Shown: one piece after another, positions 51,333 through 59,867 of the stretch
Layout: every line of letters starts with the position of its first letter
Numbering within the stretch: the stretch's first letter is position 1
Translations under genes and position numbers: made by a program
The notes under the pieces: model-generated
Seen by the model: the letters and a program-made list of their open reading frames with translations, nothing else
Database searches by the model: none
What the model was told of the DNA's origin: nothing
Source of the DNA: an uncultured Eubacteriales bacterium
GTDB taxonomy: Bacteria; Bacillota; Clostridia; Lachnospirales; Lachnospiraceae
Direction of reading: 5' to 3'
NCBI GenBank assembly: GCA_900317515.1
Contig: ONHA01000010.1
Location: 1-64,000, forward strand
Length of the DNA: 64,000 nt

Positions 51333-52718
51333 TCAGGCTTCGTAGCCTCTGTCCTTGATCACCTGGATCACTTCGTTGACGAGCGTCTCGCAGGTCTCGT
51401 GATCGGCGGCCTCCACCATGACGCGGACGACCGGCTCCGTGCCGGACTCGCGGACCAGGATGCGGCCCGTAAACCCGAGCTTCTCCTCGACAGCCTTGAC
51501 GGCCTTCCTCACTTCCGGATCCGCCTGTGCGGCAGCCTTGTCCGTCACGCGGATATTGGTGAGCTGCTGCGGGTAAATGACAAGCGGAGCAGCCAGCTTG
51601 GAGAGCTTGGTCTTCTTGGCCAGCATGACTTCCATCATCTTAAGGCTGGTCAGGATGCCGTCGCCGGTGGACGCATATTTCGTGAAAATGATATGGCCGG
51701 ACTGTTCGCCGCCGATCCTGCAGCCGTTGTCCTTCATATACTCGTAGACATACTTGTCGCCGACCTTGGTCTTCGCGTAGCCGATGCCGACCTCATCGAA
51801 TGCCTTGTAGAGGCCGAAGTTGCTCATGACCGTCGTGACAACGGTGTTGTTCACGAGCTTGCCGCGCTCTTTCATGTATTTTCCGTAGATGTAGAGGATG
51901 TGGTCGCCGTTCACGACGTTGCCCAGCTCATCCACGCAGAGGCAGCGATCCGCATCGCCGTCATAGGCGAATCCGACATCGCAGCGGTTCTCGACGACAT
52001 ACTTCTGCAGGCCCTCGATGTGGGTAGATCCGGCATTTGTGTTGATGTTGAGTCCGTTCGGATGAGCGTTGATCACGTAGGTCTCAGCGCCGAGCGCGTC
52101 GAACACAGACTTGGCGATGCTCCAGGCCGCGCCGTTTGCGCAGTCGAGGGCGACCTTCACGCCCTTGAAGGAGTACATGCCGAGAGAGATGAGGTAGCCG
52201 ATGTAGCGGTTGCGGCCGGAGACATAGTCGATAGTCGTGCCGATCTTATCGTCATGGGCGAACGGAATCTCCGTGAGGACCTGATCAAAGATGTGAACCT
52301 CGCCGTCCAGATACTGCTCGACATAGTCGATCGTCTCCTCATCCATCTTCTCGCCCTGACCGTTGATCAGCTTGATGCCGTTGTCATAGTAGGGATTGTG
52401 GGATGCCGAGATCATGATGCCGCAGTCAAAGCGGTCGACGCGGGCCACATAGGCGACCGACGGGGTCGTCGTGACGTGAAGCAGATAGGCATCCGCCCCG
52501 CTTGCGACCAGTCCTGCCGTGATCGCGTACTCAAACATGTAGGACGACCGACGGGTGTCCTTGCCGATGACGATGCGGGCCGGCTCATTTACTCCGTCGC
52601 GCTTTTTAAGTTCCGTATAGTACCAGCCTAAGAAACGGCCTACCTTATAGGCATGATCAGCCGTAAGGTTTTCATTTGCCTTTCCTCTGAAGCCGTCTGT
52701 GCCAAAATATTTTCCCAT
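51333..52718 (-). CDS. glmM: phosphoglucosamine mutase / phosphohexomutase
   Basis: A 461-residue alpha-D-phosphohexomutase. It starts MGKYFGTDGFRGKANENLT and has the active-site serine loop MISASHNPYYDNGIK, the metal-binding DGDADRCLCVDELG, the sugar loop GGEQSGHIIF and the phosphate loop VRESGTEPVVRVMVEA. The GTDGFRG start and length fit GlmM, which makes glucosamine-1-phosphate for peptidoglycan, more than PGM/PMM. AGGAGG precedes the ATG at 52718. Confidence 0.93.
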   Translation of the reverse strand: MGKYFGTDGFRGKANENLTADHAYKVGRFLGWYYTELKKRDGVNEPARIVIGKDTRRSSYMFEYAITAGLVASGADAYLLHVTTTPSVAYVARVDRFDCGIMISASHNPYYDNGIKLINGQGEKMDEETIDYVEQYLDGEVHIFDQVLTEIPFAHDDKIGTTIDYVSGRNRYIGYLISLGMYSFKGVKVALDCANGAAWSIAKSVFDALGAETYVINAHPNGLNINTNAGSTHIEGLQKYVVENRCDVGFAYDGDADRCLCVDELGNVVNGDHILYIYGKYMKERGKLVNNTVVTTVMSNFGLYKAFDEVGIGYAKTKVGDKYVYEYMKDNGCRIGGEQSGHIIFTKYASTGDGILTSLKMMEVMLAKKTKLSKLAAPLVIYPQQLTNIRVTDKAAAQADPEVRKAVKAVEEKLGFTGRILVRESGTEPVVRVMVEAADHETCETLVNEVIQVIKDRGYEA

Positions 52719-52770
52719 AAGTAACTCCTCCTTTAAAGCCAAAATAAAACATTGAAAATTTTACCATAAT

Positions 52771-52815
52771 AAAGCCGCCAAAACAATAATTTTTAAAAAT
52801 TATTGCTCTGACGGC
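52771..52815 (-). terminator. hairpin after the acyl-CoA synthetase gene
   Basis: On the minus strand GCCGTC with CAATAATTTTT pairs with AAAAATTATTG and GGCGGC, followed by TTTATTATGG. It separates the synthetase gene from glmM. Confidence 0.7.
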
Positions 52816-52822
52816 CTATAAA

Positions 52823-54337
52823 TCAATGTACCGTGTCTCTCTTGATCTTTCTGGTCGTGCTCTTGATGAAGGGCTCCTTGCGGATAATGACTTTCACGAT
52901 CCGCTTGTAGGGAGGCTGCGTGCGGTTGTATTTGTCGATGACCGCATTGATCTCCTTCTCCGTTTTGTCATCCTTCCATTTTTTGATGACGTCCTGGTCC
53001 GGATAGATATGCGCGGCAAGACCGTTCGCCGTTCCCTGGATGACGATGTCGCCGATGACCGGGTTCAGGGCGAGTTTTCCTTCGAGTTCCTCCGGGGAGA
53101 CATTCTCACCGTTCGAGAGGATAATGAGATTCTTCCTGCGGCCGGTGATGTACAGGAATCCGTCCTCGTCCAGCTTTCCGAGGTCGCCGGTGTGGAGCCA
53201 GCCGTCCGCATCGAGGGCCTCCGCGGTCTCCTCCGGCATCTTGTAATAGCCCTTCATGACGATCGGTCCGCGGACCATGATCTCCTCATCCTCGATCTTC
53301 ACCTCGATGTTTTTAAGCGGGCGTCCGCAGGAGCCTGTGCGCTTCCCGGCAAATCCGTTGAAGGAAATGACCGGCGACGTCTCCGTCATGCCGCAGCCCT
53401 GCCAGAGCTCGATGCCGTATTTCTCGAACTCATCCACATAGAAGGGGTCGAGTCTCGCACCGCCGACGATGATGACCTTTAATTTCCCGCCGAAGGCTTC
53501 CTTGGCGACCAGCTTCTTCGGAAGAAGCGGATTCAGCTTCTTAAGGCGTTTGTGGATCGTCTCGATCATCAGCGGAACCATAAGGATGTATTCCGGGGTG
53601 AAGAGCTTCATATTCTTCAAGATGTGGCCGAGACTGTCGTTGATGCAGCAGACCGCGCCGACGTCGAGAACCTTCAGCCAGTCGACCGTAAGGCAGAACG
53701 CATGATGGATCGGCAGAACCGAGAGAAGTCTGGTTGCCTCGGGGATCGGGAAGACCATTCCGACCACGTCCGCGGCGATATTGTTCTGGGTCAGCATGAC
53801 ACCCTTGCTCTTTCCGGTCGTGCCGGATGTGAACATGATCGTGGAGAGATCATCCTTGTCGACACTGACACTGTCATAGTCGTAGGAGGCGGGAGCCGTA
53901 AGGCTGCCCCAGGTCGCCGCATTCCCCAGCACTTCATCCGTGAGCGTAATAATTTTCACATCGGGGCACTCTTTTGACACAAGCGTGCACAAACCTGCCT
54001 TGTCCAGATCCGCAAATACGCAGGATACATCGGCCCGTTTGATGAGTTCCAGGATCTCCTCGTCCTGAAGCAGCGCATCGATCGGTACAGCCACGGCGCC
54101 TCCGCAGGTGATACCGAGATATGCGCTCCCCCAGTAGTAGCTGCTCTTGCCGACAAGCGCGATGTGACTCTTCGCAAAGCCCATTTCCGCGAGTGCTCCC
54201 GCGATCCTGCGCACATCGGCATCCAGTTCGGGATAGGTTTTTGTGACAACATCTCCGTTTTTGATGAAGCTGATCGCGTCAAGCTTCGGGTAATTCTTGA
54301 CGGCAGTGTCAAATATCTCTCTTATTGTATCTTTCAA
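52823..54337 (-). CDS. AMP-dependent (long-chain) acyl-CoA synthetase
   Basis: A 504-residue adenylate-forming enzyme. The P-loop is IMFTSGTTGKSKGVML; other core motifs are GCGMTETSPVIS, DGWLHTGDLGKL and TGRRKNLIILSNGENVSPEELE, with the C-terminal Lys in FIKSTTRKIKR. It activates a carboxylic acid, most likely a fatty acid, as acyl-AMP and then acyl-CoA or acyl-ACP. The TTG at 54337 follows GGAGG by 7 bases and starts the conserved KDTIREIFD; the upstream part of the frame overlaps dgt and is dropped. It is co-transcribed after dgt. Confidence 0.88.
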   Translation of the reverse strand: MKDTIREIFDTAVKNYPKLDAISFIKNGDVVTKTYPELDADVRRIAGALAEMGFAKSHIALVGKSSYYWGSAYLGITCGGAVAVPIDALLQDEEILELIKRADVSCVFADLDKAGLCTLVSKECPDVKIITLTDEVLGNAATWGSLTAPASYDYDSVSVDKDDLSTIMFTSGTTGKSKGVMLTQNNIAADVVGMVFPIPEATRLLSVLPIHHAFCLTVDWLKVLDVGAVCCINDSLGHILKNMKLFTPEYILMVPLMIETIHKRLKKLNPLLPKKLVAKEAFGGKLKVIIVGGARLDPFYVDEFEKYGIELWQGCGMTETSPVISFNGFAGKRTGSCGRPLKNIEVKIEDEEIMVRGPIVMKGYYKMPEETAEALDADGWLHTGDLGKLDEDGFLYITGRRKNLIILSNGENVSPEELEGKLALNPVIGDIVIQGTANGLAAHIYPDQDVIKKWKDDKTEKEINAVIDKYNRTQPPYKRIVKVIIRKEPFIKSTTRKIKRDTVH

Positions 54338-54372
54338 TTTTATACCTCCATGCGGGATGGGCCCGCAGTATT

Positions 54373-55881
54373 TCACGTAATTCCGTTTAAGTCCGTGTAC
54401 AGATCCCTCGCATAGGAATCCGTCATTCCGCTGATCGTATCTGTCGCAAGAAGCAGCTTGTAATAGAGCTTCTCCCGGTCCGAAAGCCCCCGCACCGACC
54501 AGCGGTACACCTGCTTGTAGTTCTCGGAGACCAGGGCAAGAAACTTCTCCTCCATGAGTCCGGGCGGCCGGCTCCGGTCATACTGCAGAACGGACGGAAT
54601 CAGCTTGCCAAGCAGATAGGTCAGGATATTGTTTGCCGCGATCTCTGTCTTGTAGATGGACATCGAGGTGAACGCGTAATCATAAGCGATCCCCTTGAGC
54701 GCGTTCAGGAGGATTTTTTCCTTCGATCCGGTGATGAGCTCTGTCTGCATCTCCCCGGCCATGATCGCCTCATAATTGGAAATGAACCCCTCGCAGGCCG
54801 CGTCGAGAAGCACCTCCTGCATGGAGGACAGGAAGGACATGAGCGCGTATTCTCCCGGGCTCACATATTCCCCGGTAAGGCCCAGCTCCTGCTGAAGCAT
54901 CGCGTTTCTGCGGTTCTCGGCAAGAAATGCGCCGAGCTCTCCCCAGTCGCCTTCCACCCGGCCGTCCGTCTCCTCCGGCTTGATCTTTCCCTGCCTGGAT
55001 CTGTCGTGGATTCCTTCAAGCTCCTCGATGTAAGCCGGATCGACTCTGCGCCTTTTGAGCTCCGCAAGAAAGATCTCGTAATCGATGAAGCCCTTCTTGA
55101 AGGCATCCTCGATATCCGCCGTCGCGTAGGCGATATCGTCCGCCGCCTCCAGAATGAAGGTCATCGGGTTCCGCCTGCCGTTTGTGCCGGTCCGCCTTTG
55201 AATATCCTCAAAGAGCTCTCTCTCCGCCTCAAAATAGCCCATCTTCTTCCTTGTGACGTCCTTTGACTCGGGATCCGTCTCGTCAGAGCTTACAGGATAC
55301 TTGATGATGGTTGAGAGCAGCGCGTATGTCAGGTTGAGGCCGCAGGCATTTTCCGCAAAATGCAGCTTTGAGACCACCCGGAGTGCCTGGGCATTCCCCT
55401 CAAAATTAAGAAGGTCTAAGAGCTCCTGCCGGTTCAGGACTTCCGCCACGCGTTCACCGTCTGCGTGGAGCTTGTTCAGGTTGCGCTTGAACCACTCGCG
55501 GATTGCCTCCTCCCCGAAATGACCGAACGGCGGATTCCCGATATCGTGGATAAGACCCGCACATTCAATGACCGCCGCGATGTCCGCCCTTGTCTCCACG
55601 GTGAACTCGGGATCCAGACGTCTGTCAATGATCATGGCGCCGATGTTCTGGGCGAGAAGCCGGCCGATGGATGAGACTTCAAGGCTGTGGGTCAGCCGGG
55701 TCCTTATAAAATCGCTCTTGTCTAGCGGGAACACCTGCGTCTTGTCCTGCAGGCGCCGAAAAGAAGCGCTCCCGATGATGCGGTGATAATCCCGCTCAAA
55801 GGGGGTGCGCTTTAAGAAGCCGGTGTTTTCATTTTCTTCCGCTCCGGCACGGTATGTGGAGAGAAGAAGCTTCCACTGCAT
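54373..55881 (-). CDS. dgt: dGTPase-like HD-domain deoxynucleoside triphosphohydrolase
   Basis: A 502-residue HD-superfamily enzyme. The conserved FERDYHRIIGSASFRRLQDKTQVFPL is followed by metal-binding H in RTRLTHSLEVSSIGR and HD in CAGLIHDIGNPPFGHFGEEAI, then AADDIAYATADIEDAFKKG. It hydrolyses dGTP (or other dNTPs) to the nucleoside and triphosphate and can help control dNTP pools or limit phages. It is the first gene of the transcript leading to the acyl-CoA synthetase; the multi-hairpin element lies upstream. Confidence 0.92.
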   Translation of the reverse strand: MQWKLLLSTYRAGAEENENTGFLKRTPFERDYHRIIGSASFRRLQDKTQVFPLDKSDFIRTRLTHSLEVSSIGRLLAQNIGAMIIDRRLDPEFTVETRADIAAVIECAGLIHDIGNPPFGHFGEEAIREWFKRNLNKLHADGERVAEVLNRQELLDLLNFEGNAQALRVVSKLHFAENACGLNLTYALLSTIIKYPVSSDETDPESKDVTRKKMGYFEAERELFEDIQRRTGTNGRRNPMTFILEAADDIAYATADIEDAFKKGFIDYEIFLAELKRRRVDPAYIEELEGIHDRSRQGKIKPEETDGRVEGDWGELGAFLAENRRNAMLQQELGLTGEYVSPGEYALMSFLSSMQEVLLDAACEGFISNYEAIMAGEMQTELITGSKEKILLNALKGIAYDYAFTSMSIYKTEIAANNILTYLLGKLIPSVLQYDRSRPPGLMEEKFLALVSENYKQVYRWSVRGLSDREKLYYKLLLATDTISGMTDSYARDLYTDLNGIT

Positions 55882-55931
55882 AGGTCTGATCCTCCAAAAG
55901 TTTCAGAGGGATGAAGCTGATCATAACGCAA

Positions 55932-56090
55932 CTGTTCAGCGCCATCATTCGCAGCCGCTTAAAGCGGCTTGCTCATGTCGGCGTTCAGAGGCGCTTCGCG
56001 CCTTGACCGCCTCATAAAAAGGCATGGTTCTCGTTCGAAACGCAAGCGTTTCGCCCTTCACACCACACCTTTTTATGAGGTGCTGAACAG
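55932..56090. repeat. multi-hairpin intergenic element between dgt and thrC
   Basis: A 159-base stretch with nested perfect inverted repeats. The outer arms are CTGTTCAGC (55932-55940) and GCTGAACAG (56082-56090). Inside are AGCCGCT-TAA-AGCGGCT (55953-55969), AGGCGC-TTC-GCGCCT (55989-56003), CCTCATAAAAAGG (56010-56022) pairing with CCTTTTTATGAGG (56068-56080), and within that CGAAACGC-AA-GCGTTTCG (56036-56053). This would fold as a multi-branched structure on either strand. It may be a miniature inverted-repeat element, an unknown structured RNA or a complex terminator/leader; no coding frame is supported. The segment CATTCGCAGCCGC recurs in the alaS leader. Confidence 0.7.
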
Positions 56091-56130
56091 ATACATTATA
56101 ACTTCTTTTATATCTTCATTCAATCTCCGA

Positions 56131-56159
56131 TTGCCCTTTATCATGTAAAATGTTATAAT
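56131..56159 (+). promoter_or_regulatory. thrC promoter
   Basis: TTGCCC (56131-56136), a 17-base spacer and TATAAT (56154-56159), about 37 bases upstream of the thrC ATG. Confidence 0.75.
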
Positions 56160-56196
56160 GTGCGCATTCAAAGCACCATTTAAGAGGGGAAATATT

Positions 56197-57687
56197 ATGA
56201 ATATTCTTTACAGATCCACCCGTTCAGATGCCGCTCCGATCACCGCGTCGGCCGCTATTTTAAAAGGACTCTCGCCGGACGGCGGTCTTTTCGTACCCGA
56301 GACCATCCCGGCTCTTAAAAAACCGCTTTCCTGTCTCGCCGGCCTCTCCTATCAGGAGCTTGCCTACGAGATCATGAGCGCTTACTTCACCGACTTCACG
56401 GAGGAGGAGCTCAGGTCCTGCATAGAAAACGCCTACGACTCGAAGTTCGACACGGAAAAAATTGCGCCTCTCGTCAAGAAGGACGGTCTCTACTATCTGG
56501 AGCTCTTCCACGGGTCCACGATCGCCTTCAAGGACATGGCTCTCTCGATCCTGCCCCATCTCATGGTCACATCCGCGAGAAAGAACGGTGTGAAAAATGA
56601 AATCGTGATCCTGACCGCCACCTCCGGCGATACCGGCAAGGCGGCGATGGCAGGCTTCGCCGATGTGCCGGGCACAAAGATCATCGTCTTCTACCCGCAC
56701 GGCGGCGTCTCCAACATTCAGCGCCTCCAGATGGCCACCCAGCGCGGTGAAAACACCCATGTCGCCGCGATAAACGGCAACTTCGACGATGCGCAGACCG
56801 CCGTGAAGAAGATGTTCAACGACAAGGCCCTGGCCGCCGAGCTCGGTGAGCACGGCTTCCAGTTCAGCTCCGCCAACTCGATCAACATCGGCCGCCTGGT
56901 TCCCCAGATCGTCTACTACGTCTATGCCTACTGCCAGCTGCTCTCCTCCGGGGAAATCGCCGAGGGCGACTTCATCAATATCACGGTCCCGACAGGCAAT
57001 TTCGGCAACATTCTCGCCGCCTACTATGCAAAGCTCATGGGCCTGCCGGTCAGGAAGCTCATCTGCGCCTCCAATAAAAATAAAGTTCTCACCGACTTCT
57101 TTGACACCGGTCTCTACGATCGGAAGCGTCCGTTCATGCTCACCAGCTCGCCCTCGATGGATATTCTCATCTCCTCGAACCTTGAGCGGCTGATTTACCG
57201 CCTGACGGGCAATGATTCCGGGAAGACCCTCGCCTTCATGCAGGATCTGACCGACAAGGGCAGCTACACGATCACGGATGAGATGCGGGAAGGTCTCGGC
57301 GATTTCGTCGGCGGCTGCGCCTCCGAGGAGGAGAATTTCGCCGGCATTAAGGCTCTCTACGAGCGCACCGGCTACGTCATCGACACCCACACCGGCATCG
57401 CAAACGCGGTCTGCCGCGCCTACATGGAGAAAACGGGCGATACGACGCCGACCGTCATCGCCTCCACCGCATCGCCCTTCAAGTTCGCGGAAGCCGTCGT
57501 CGGTGCGATCGCGCCGGAAAAGCTTGAGGGAAAGAGCGATTTCGAACTCATCGATCTCCTCTCCGACCTCTCCGGCACGAAAGAGCCGTTTGCGATCACG
57601 GATATCCGCACCGCGCCGGTCCGCCACAAGACGGTCGTCGATGCGGAGGATATGCCGGCCGATGTGAAGCAGTTCCTCGGTATTTAA
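56197..57687 (+). CDS. thrC: threonine synthase
   Basis: A 496-residue PLP enzyme that converts O-phosphohomoserine to threonine. The PLP lysine is in STIAFKDMALSILP; the phosphate-binding SGDTGKAAMAGF and NSINIGRLVPQIVYY are typical of the longer threonine synthase class that starts YRSTRSDAAPITASAAILKGLSPDGGLFVPE. The ATG at 56197 follows AGAGGGG; an upstream in-frame ATG overlaps the promoter. It has its own promoter. Its stop codon overlaps that of the convergent DUF4317 gene. Confidence 0.96.
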   Translation: MNILYRSTRSDAAPITASAAILKGLSPDGGLFVPETIPALKKPLSCLAGLSYQELAYEIMSAYFTDFTEEELRSCIENAYDSKFDTEKIAPLVKKDGLYYLELFHGSTIAFKDMALSILPHLMVTSARKNGVKNEIVILTATSGDTGKAAMAGFADVPGTKIIVFYPHGGVSNIQRLQMATQRGENTHVAAINGNFDDAQTAVKKMFNDKALAAELGEHGFQFSSANSINIGRLVPQIVYYVYAYCQLLSSGEIAEGDFINITVPTGNFGNILAAYYAKLMGLPVRKLICASNKNKVLTDFFDTGLYDRKRPFMLTSSPSMDILISSNLERLIYRLTGNDSGKTLAFMQDLTDKGSYTITDEMREGLGDFVGGCASEEENFAGIKALYERTGYVIDTHTGIANAVCRAYMEKTGDTTPTVIASTASPFKFAEAVVGAIAPEKLEGKSDFELIDLLSDLSGTKEPFAITDIRTAPVRHKTVVDAEDMPADVKQFLGI

Positions 57688-58742
57688 TTTTTCGACGGAC
57701 TCGCCGGAATCCCGTTCACGACCACAGAGCCGTCCACCGGGATCAGGATGTAGGTAATCCCGTCGATCTCGCGGGTCTCAACGAGCTGTGCCCGGTCTGC
57801 CGGGATCTTGATGGTCGCCGAATCCGTCGAGAAGACGACCGCCGGCTCCTTGAGGGCCGCCACCGCAAGCGGCATATCCCCTATAATGTCACCGTAAGAC
57901 TCGTCGAAGTGCCCGGTATCGATACCGCAGCGCTCGGCGAGTTTTTTTGCGTCTTCCTTCTCCAGCACGGTCACGTTCTCCCCTTCAAGGTTCGCAAGGT
58001 CGTCCTGAATCAGCGCAACAGCCTCAACGCTGGCATCCAGCGAATCGATCAGGGTGTTGAAGGCATCCTTCTGCATTTTGGCAGTGACCGGCAAACCGGC
58101 CTCGAAAAATGTCCCGAACAGGTCCGAACTGATCTCCTTCTTCGCGCGGTACAGAACTTCATTTAAATCCCCGATGCGGTCCGTGAAGGCCGGATAGAGG
58201 AATCCCTCCTCCGGTGCGCCGATCGTCCAGCGCCTCGAGAGCTCCGTCACCCCGTCAAGATCGTTGTAGCCGAGTGCCGGCTTGGAGAGCTTCGCCGGGC
58301 AGAGGGCTAAGAGGAGGCTCTGGTAGACCACATCGCCGTCTTCCAGCTTCTTATGGTCCGAGGACATCGCCGGGACATCGTAGACGATGTGAAATAAAAC
58401 CGCATAGTATGGGTCCGTGTGCGGATACGAATCGAGGATCTTCCCCGCAAAGTCGTGCAGGGTCTCCTCATTCTCCTCCTCCATCGTGCGGAGGGAGAAG
58501 AGATCCTGGGCCTGAGACTGAAGCGATACGGAAAATACCTCCCGGCCTTCGCTCCCGGCAAGCGCCTTCTTCAGGATATCCTTGTAGCGGAACATCTCAT
58601 CCTCGTCAAAGGAGAGCCATTTGCGGAATGCCTCCCAGGAGAGCTCATTTTCCGCACTCACATAAAAGCTGTAGACCCAGTCAACCGGCGGGTCGTCGCG
58701 TCTCAGCACCTTCTTAAGCTCAGAAAAGCTGTTTTTGTCCAT
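57684..58742 (-). CDS. DUF4317 family protein
   Basis: A 352-residue acidic soluble protein that matches the DUF4317 family by its opening (ELKKVLRRDDPPVDWVYSFYVSAENE) and general layout. This family is common in Lachnospiraceae and other Clostridia and has no known function. No membrane segment, signal peptide or catalytic motif is seen. It lies downstream of a tRNA gene and terminator and converges on thrC with the stop codons sharing two bases (57684-57687). Confidence 0.8.
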   Translation of the reverse strand: MDKNSFSELKKVLRRDDPPVDWVYSFYVSAENELSWEAFRKWLSFDEDEMFRYKDILKKALAGSEGREVFSVSLQSQAQDLFSLRTMEEENEETLHDFAGKILDSYPHTDPYYAVLFHIVYDVPAMSSDHKKLEDGDVVYQSLLLALCPAKLSKPALGYNDLDGVTELSRRWTIGAPEEGFLYPAFTDRIGDLNEVLYRAKKEISSDLFGTFFEAGLPVTAKMQKDAFNTLIDSLDASVEAVALIQDDLANLEGENVTVLEKEDAKKLAERCGIDTGHFDESYGDIIGDMPLAVAALKEPAVVFSTDSATIKIPADRAQLVETREIDGITYILIPVDGSVVVNGIPASPSKN

Positions 58743-58761
58743 CTTGTCACCTCATATCCAA

Positions 58762-58790
58762 AAATAAAAAGACCCGGATACAATCCGGGC
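58762..58790 (-). terminator. terminator after tRNA-Pro
   Basis: On the minus strand GCCCGGAT, a TGT loop and ATCCGGGTC followed by TTTTTATTTTT, between the tRNA and the DUF4317 gene. Confidence 0.9.
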
Positions 58791-58797
58791 CTTAAAG

Positions 58798-58871
58798 TCG
58801 GGGCAGCGAGATTTGAACTCGCGACCTCACGGCCCCCAGCCGTGCGCGCTACCAAGCTACGCCATACCCCG
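58798..58871 (-). tRNA. tRNA-Pro (anticodon GGG)
   Basis: A 74-nt cloverleaf on the minus strand. Acceptor stem CGGGGTA/TGCCCCG, D arm GCGTAGCTTGGTAGCGC, anticodon stem CACGG/CCGTG with loop CTGGGGG giving anticodon GGG, and T arm with GTTCAAATC. The discriminator is A and CCA is not encoded. It stands alone between its promoter and a terminator. Confidence 0.95.
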
Positions 58872-58882
58872 CAACAAATGCT

Positions 58883-58911
58883 ATTATCCAACAAAATCTG
58901 CGGATAGTCAA
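58883..58911 (-). promoter_or_regulatory. tRNA-Pro promoter
   Basis: TTGACT (58911-58906), a 17-base spacer and GATAAT (58888-58883) on the minus strand, ending 11 bases before the mature tRNA. Confidence 0.8.
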
Positions 58912-59011
58912 GCATAAAATAAAATTGTCCTTTAAAAACGTTCCCGGGCTTTACAAGTGCGGCCTTATAAGAGTATTCTTAGCATAATAAGCAAAGTCAG
59001 GAGTTTTCATC

Positions 59012-59746
59012 TTGGGTAAATACAACCTTCCCGAAAAATATCGCAGAATTGACGGGAGCACGCTTAAAATCCTTGCGCTTATCACCATGCTCATCGACCA
59101 CTTTGCCGCCTCCGTCGTCTATAATGCGTTTCTGCTCCCCAACGCTCCGATCGAGCGGGGGACCTCCATCTACACATTATATATCATCTACAGGGTCATG
59201 CGGGCCATAGGCTGCACGGCCTTTCCGATTTATGTGTTTCTTCTCGTGGAGGGCTTTGTGTACACGAAAAGCAGGCCCCGCTACCTCATCCGCCTGCTCG
59301 CCTTTGCATTGATCTCGGAGATTCCCTTCAACCTTGCCTTAAAGCTCAGTCTCCGGCATCCCGGGCACCAGAATGTCTTCTTCGAGCTTTCGCTCTGTCT
59401 TCTTCTCCTCATGCTCTGGGAGCATTTTAAGGATAAGCCGATCCTGCAGCTGGCCTCTTTTGGGGCCTGCGTCCTACTGGCTCACTATGCAAACTTCGAT
59501 TACGGCTGGTACGGGATCATCCTTGTCATGGTGTTCTATGCGATGCGGGACTTTCGGATTCCCCAGGCCGTTTTCGGCCTTCTCGTCCTGTCCGAGGAGC
59601 TTCCCGGCGTATTGCTCGGCTTTTTGCCGCTCCCCTTTTACAGTGGGAAACGAGGCAGGCAGCACAAAATGTTCTTTTACGCCGCCTACCCCGTCCATCT
59701 GTTTCTCTTCTATCTGCTCGCTGCCTGGCTCTTAAATCACAGCTGA
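59012..59746 (+). CDS. TraX-family membrane protein
   Basis: A 244-residue protein with about seven to eight hydrophobic segments and the TraX opening DGSTLKILALITMLIDHFAA. TraX of F-like plasmids acetylates pilin, but chromosomal Firmicutes members are not tied to conjugation and their substrate is unknown; an acyltransferase role on a surface molecule is inferred. FPIYVFLLVEGF and FDYGWYGIILVMVFY are typical. The start is TTG at 59012 with AGGAG upstream. No conjugation genes are nearby. Confidence 0.88.
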   Translation: MGKYNLPEKYRRIDGSTLKILALITMLIDHFAASVVYNAFLLPNAPIERGTSIYTLYIIYRVMRAIGCTAFPIYVFLLVEGFVYTKSRPRYLIRLLAFALISEIPFNLALKLSLRHPGHQNVFFELSLCLLLLMLWEHFKDKPILQLASFGACVLLAHYANFDYGWYGIILVMVFYAMRDFRIPQAVFGLLVLSEELPGVLLGFLPLPFYSGKRGRQHKMFFYAAYPVHLFLFYLLAAWLLNHS

Positions 59747-59804
59747 GCATGTATACCTCTGAGGGATTTAAGTATAAAGATATTTATTCATCCGGCCAAA
59801 GCTC

Positions 59805-59833
59805 TTGAAAATATTCACCGGTTATTGTAAAAT
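59805..59833 (+). promoter_or_regulatory. promoter of the hexapeptide-repeat protein gene
   Basis: TTGAAA (59805-59810), a 17-base spacer and TAAAAT (59828-59833), about 35 bases upstream of the ATG. Confidence 0.7.
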
Positions 59834-59867
59834 GCACTATCATATATTTTATTAAACGGAGTTTTTT

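Noticed and set aside
59012-59746. Conjugative element around the TraX gene
   Set aside because: No relaxase, coupling protein or mating-pair genes are nearby; TraX-family genes are common on clostridial chromosomes.
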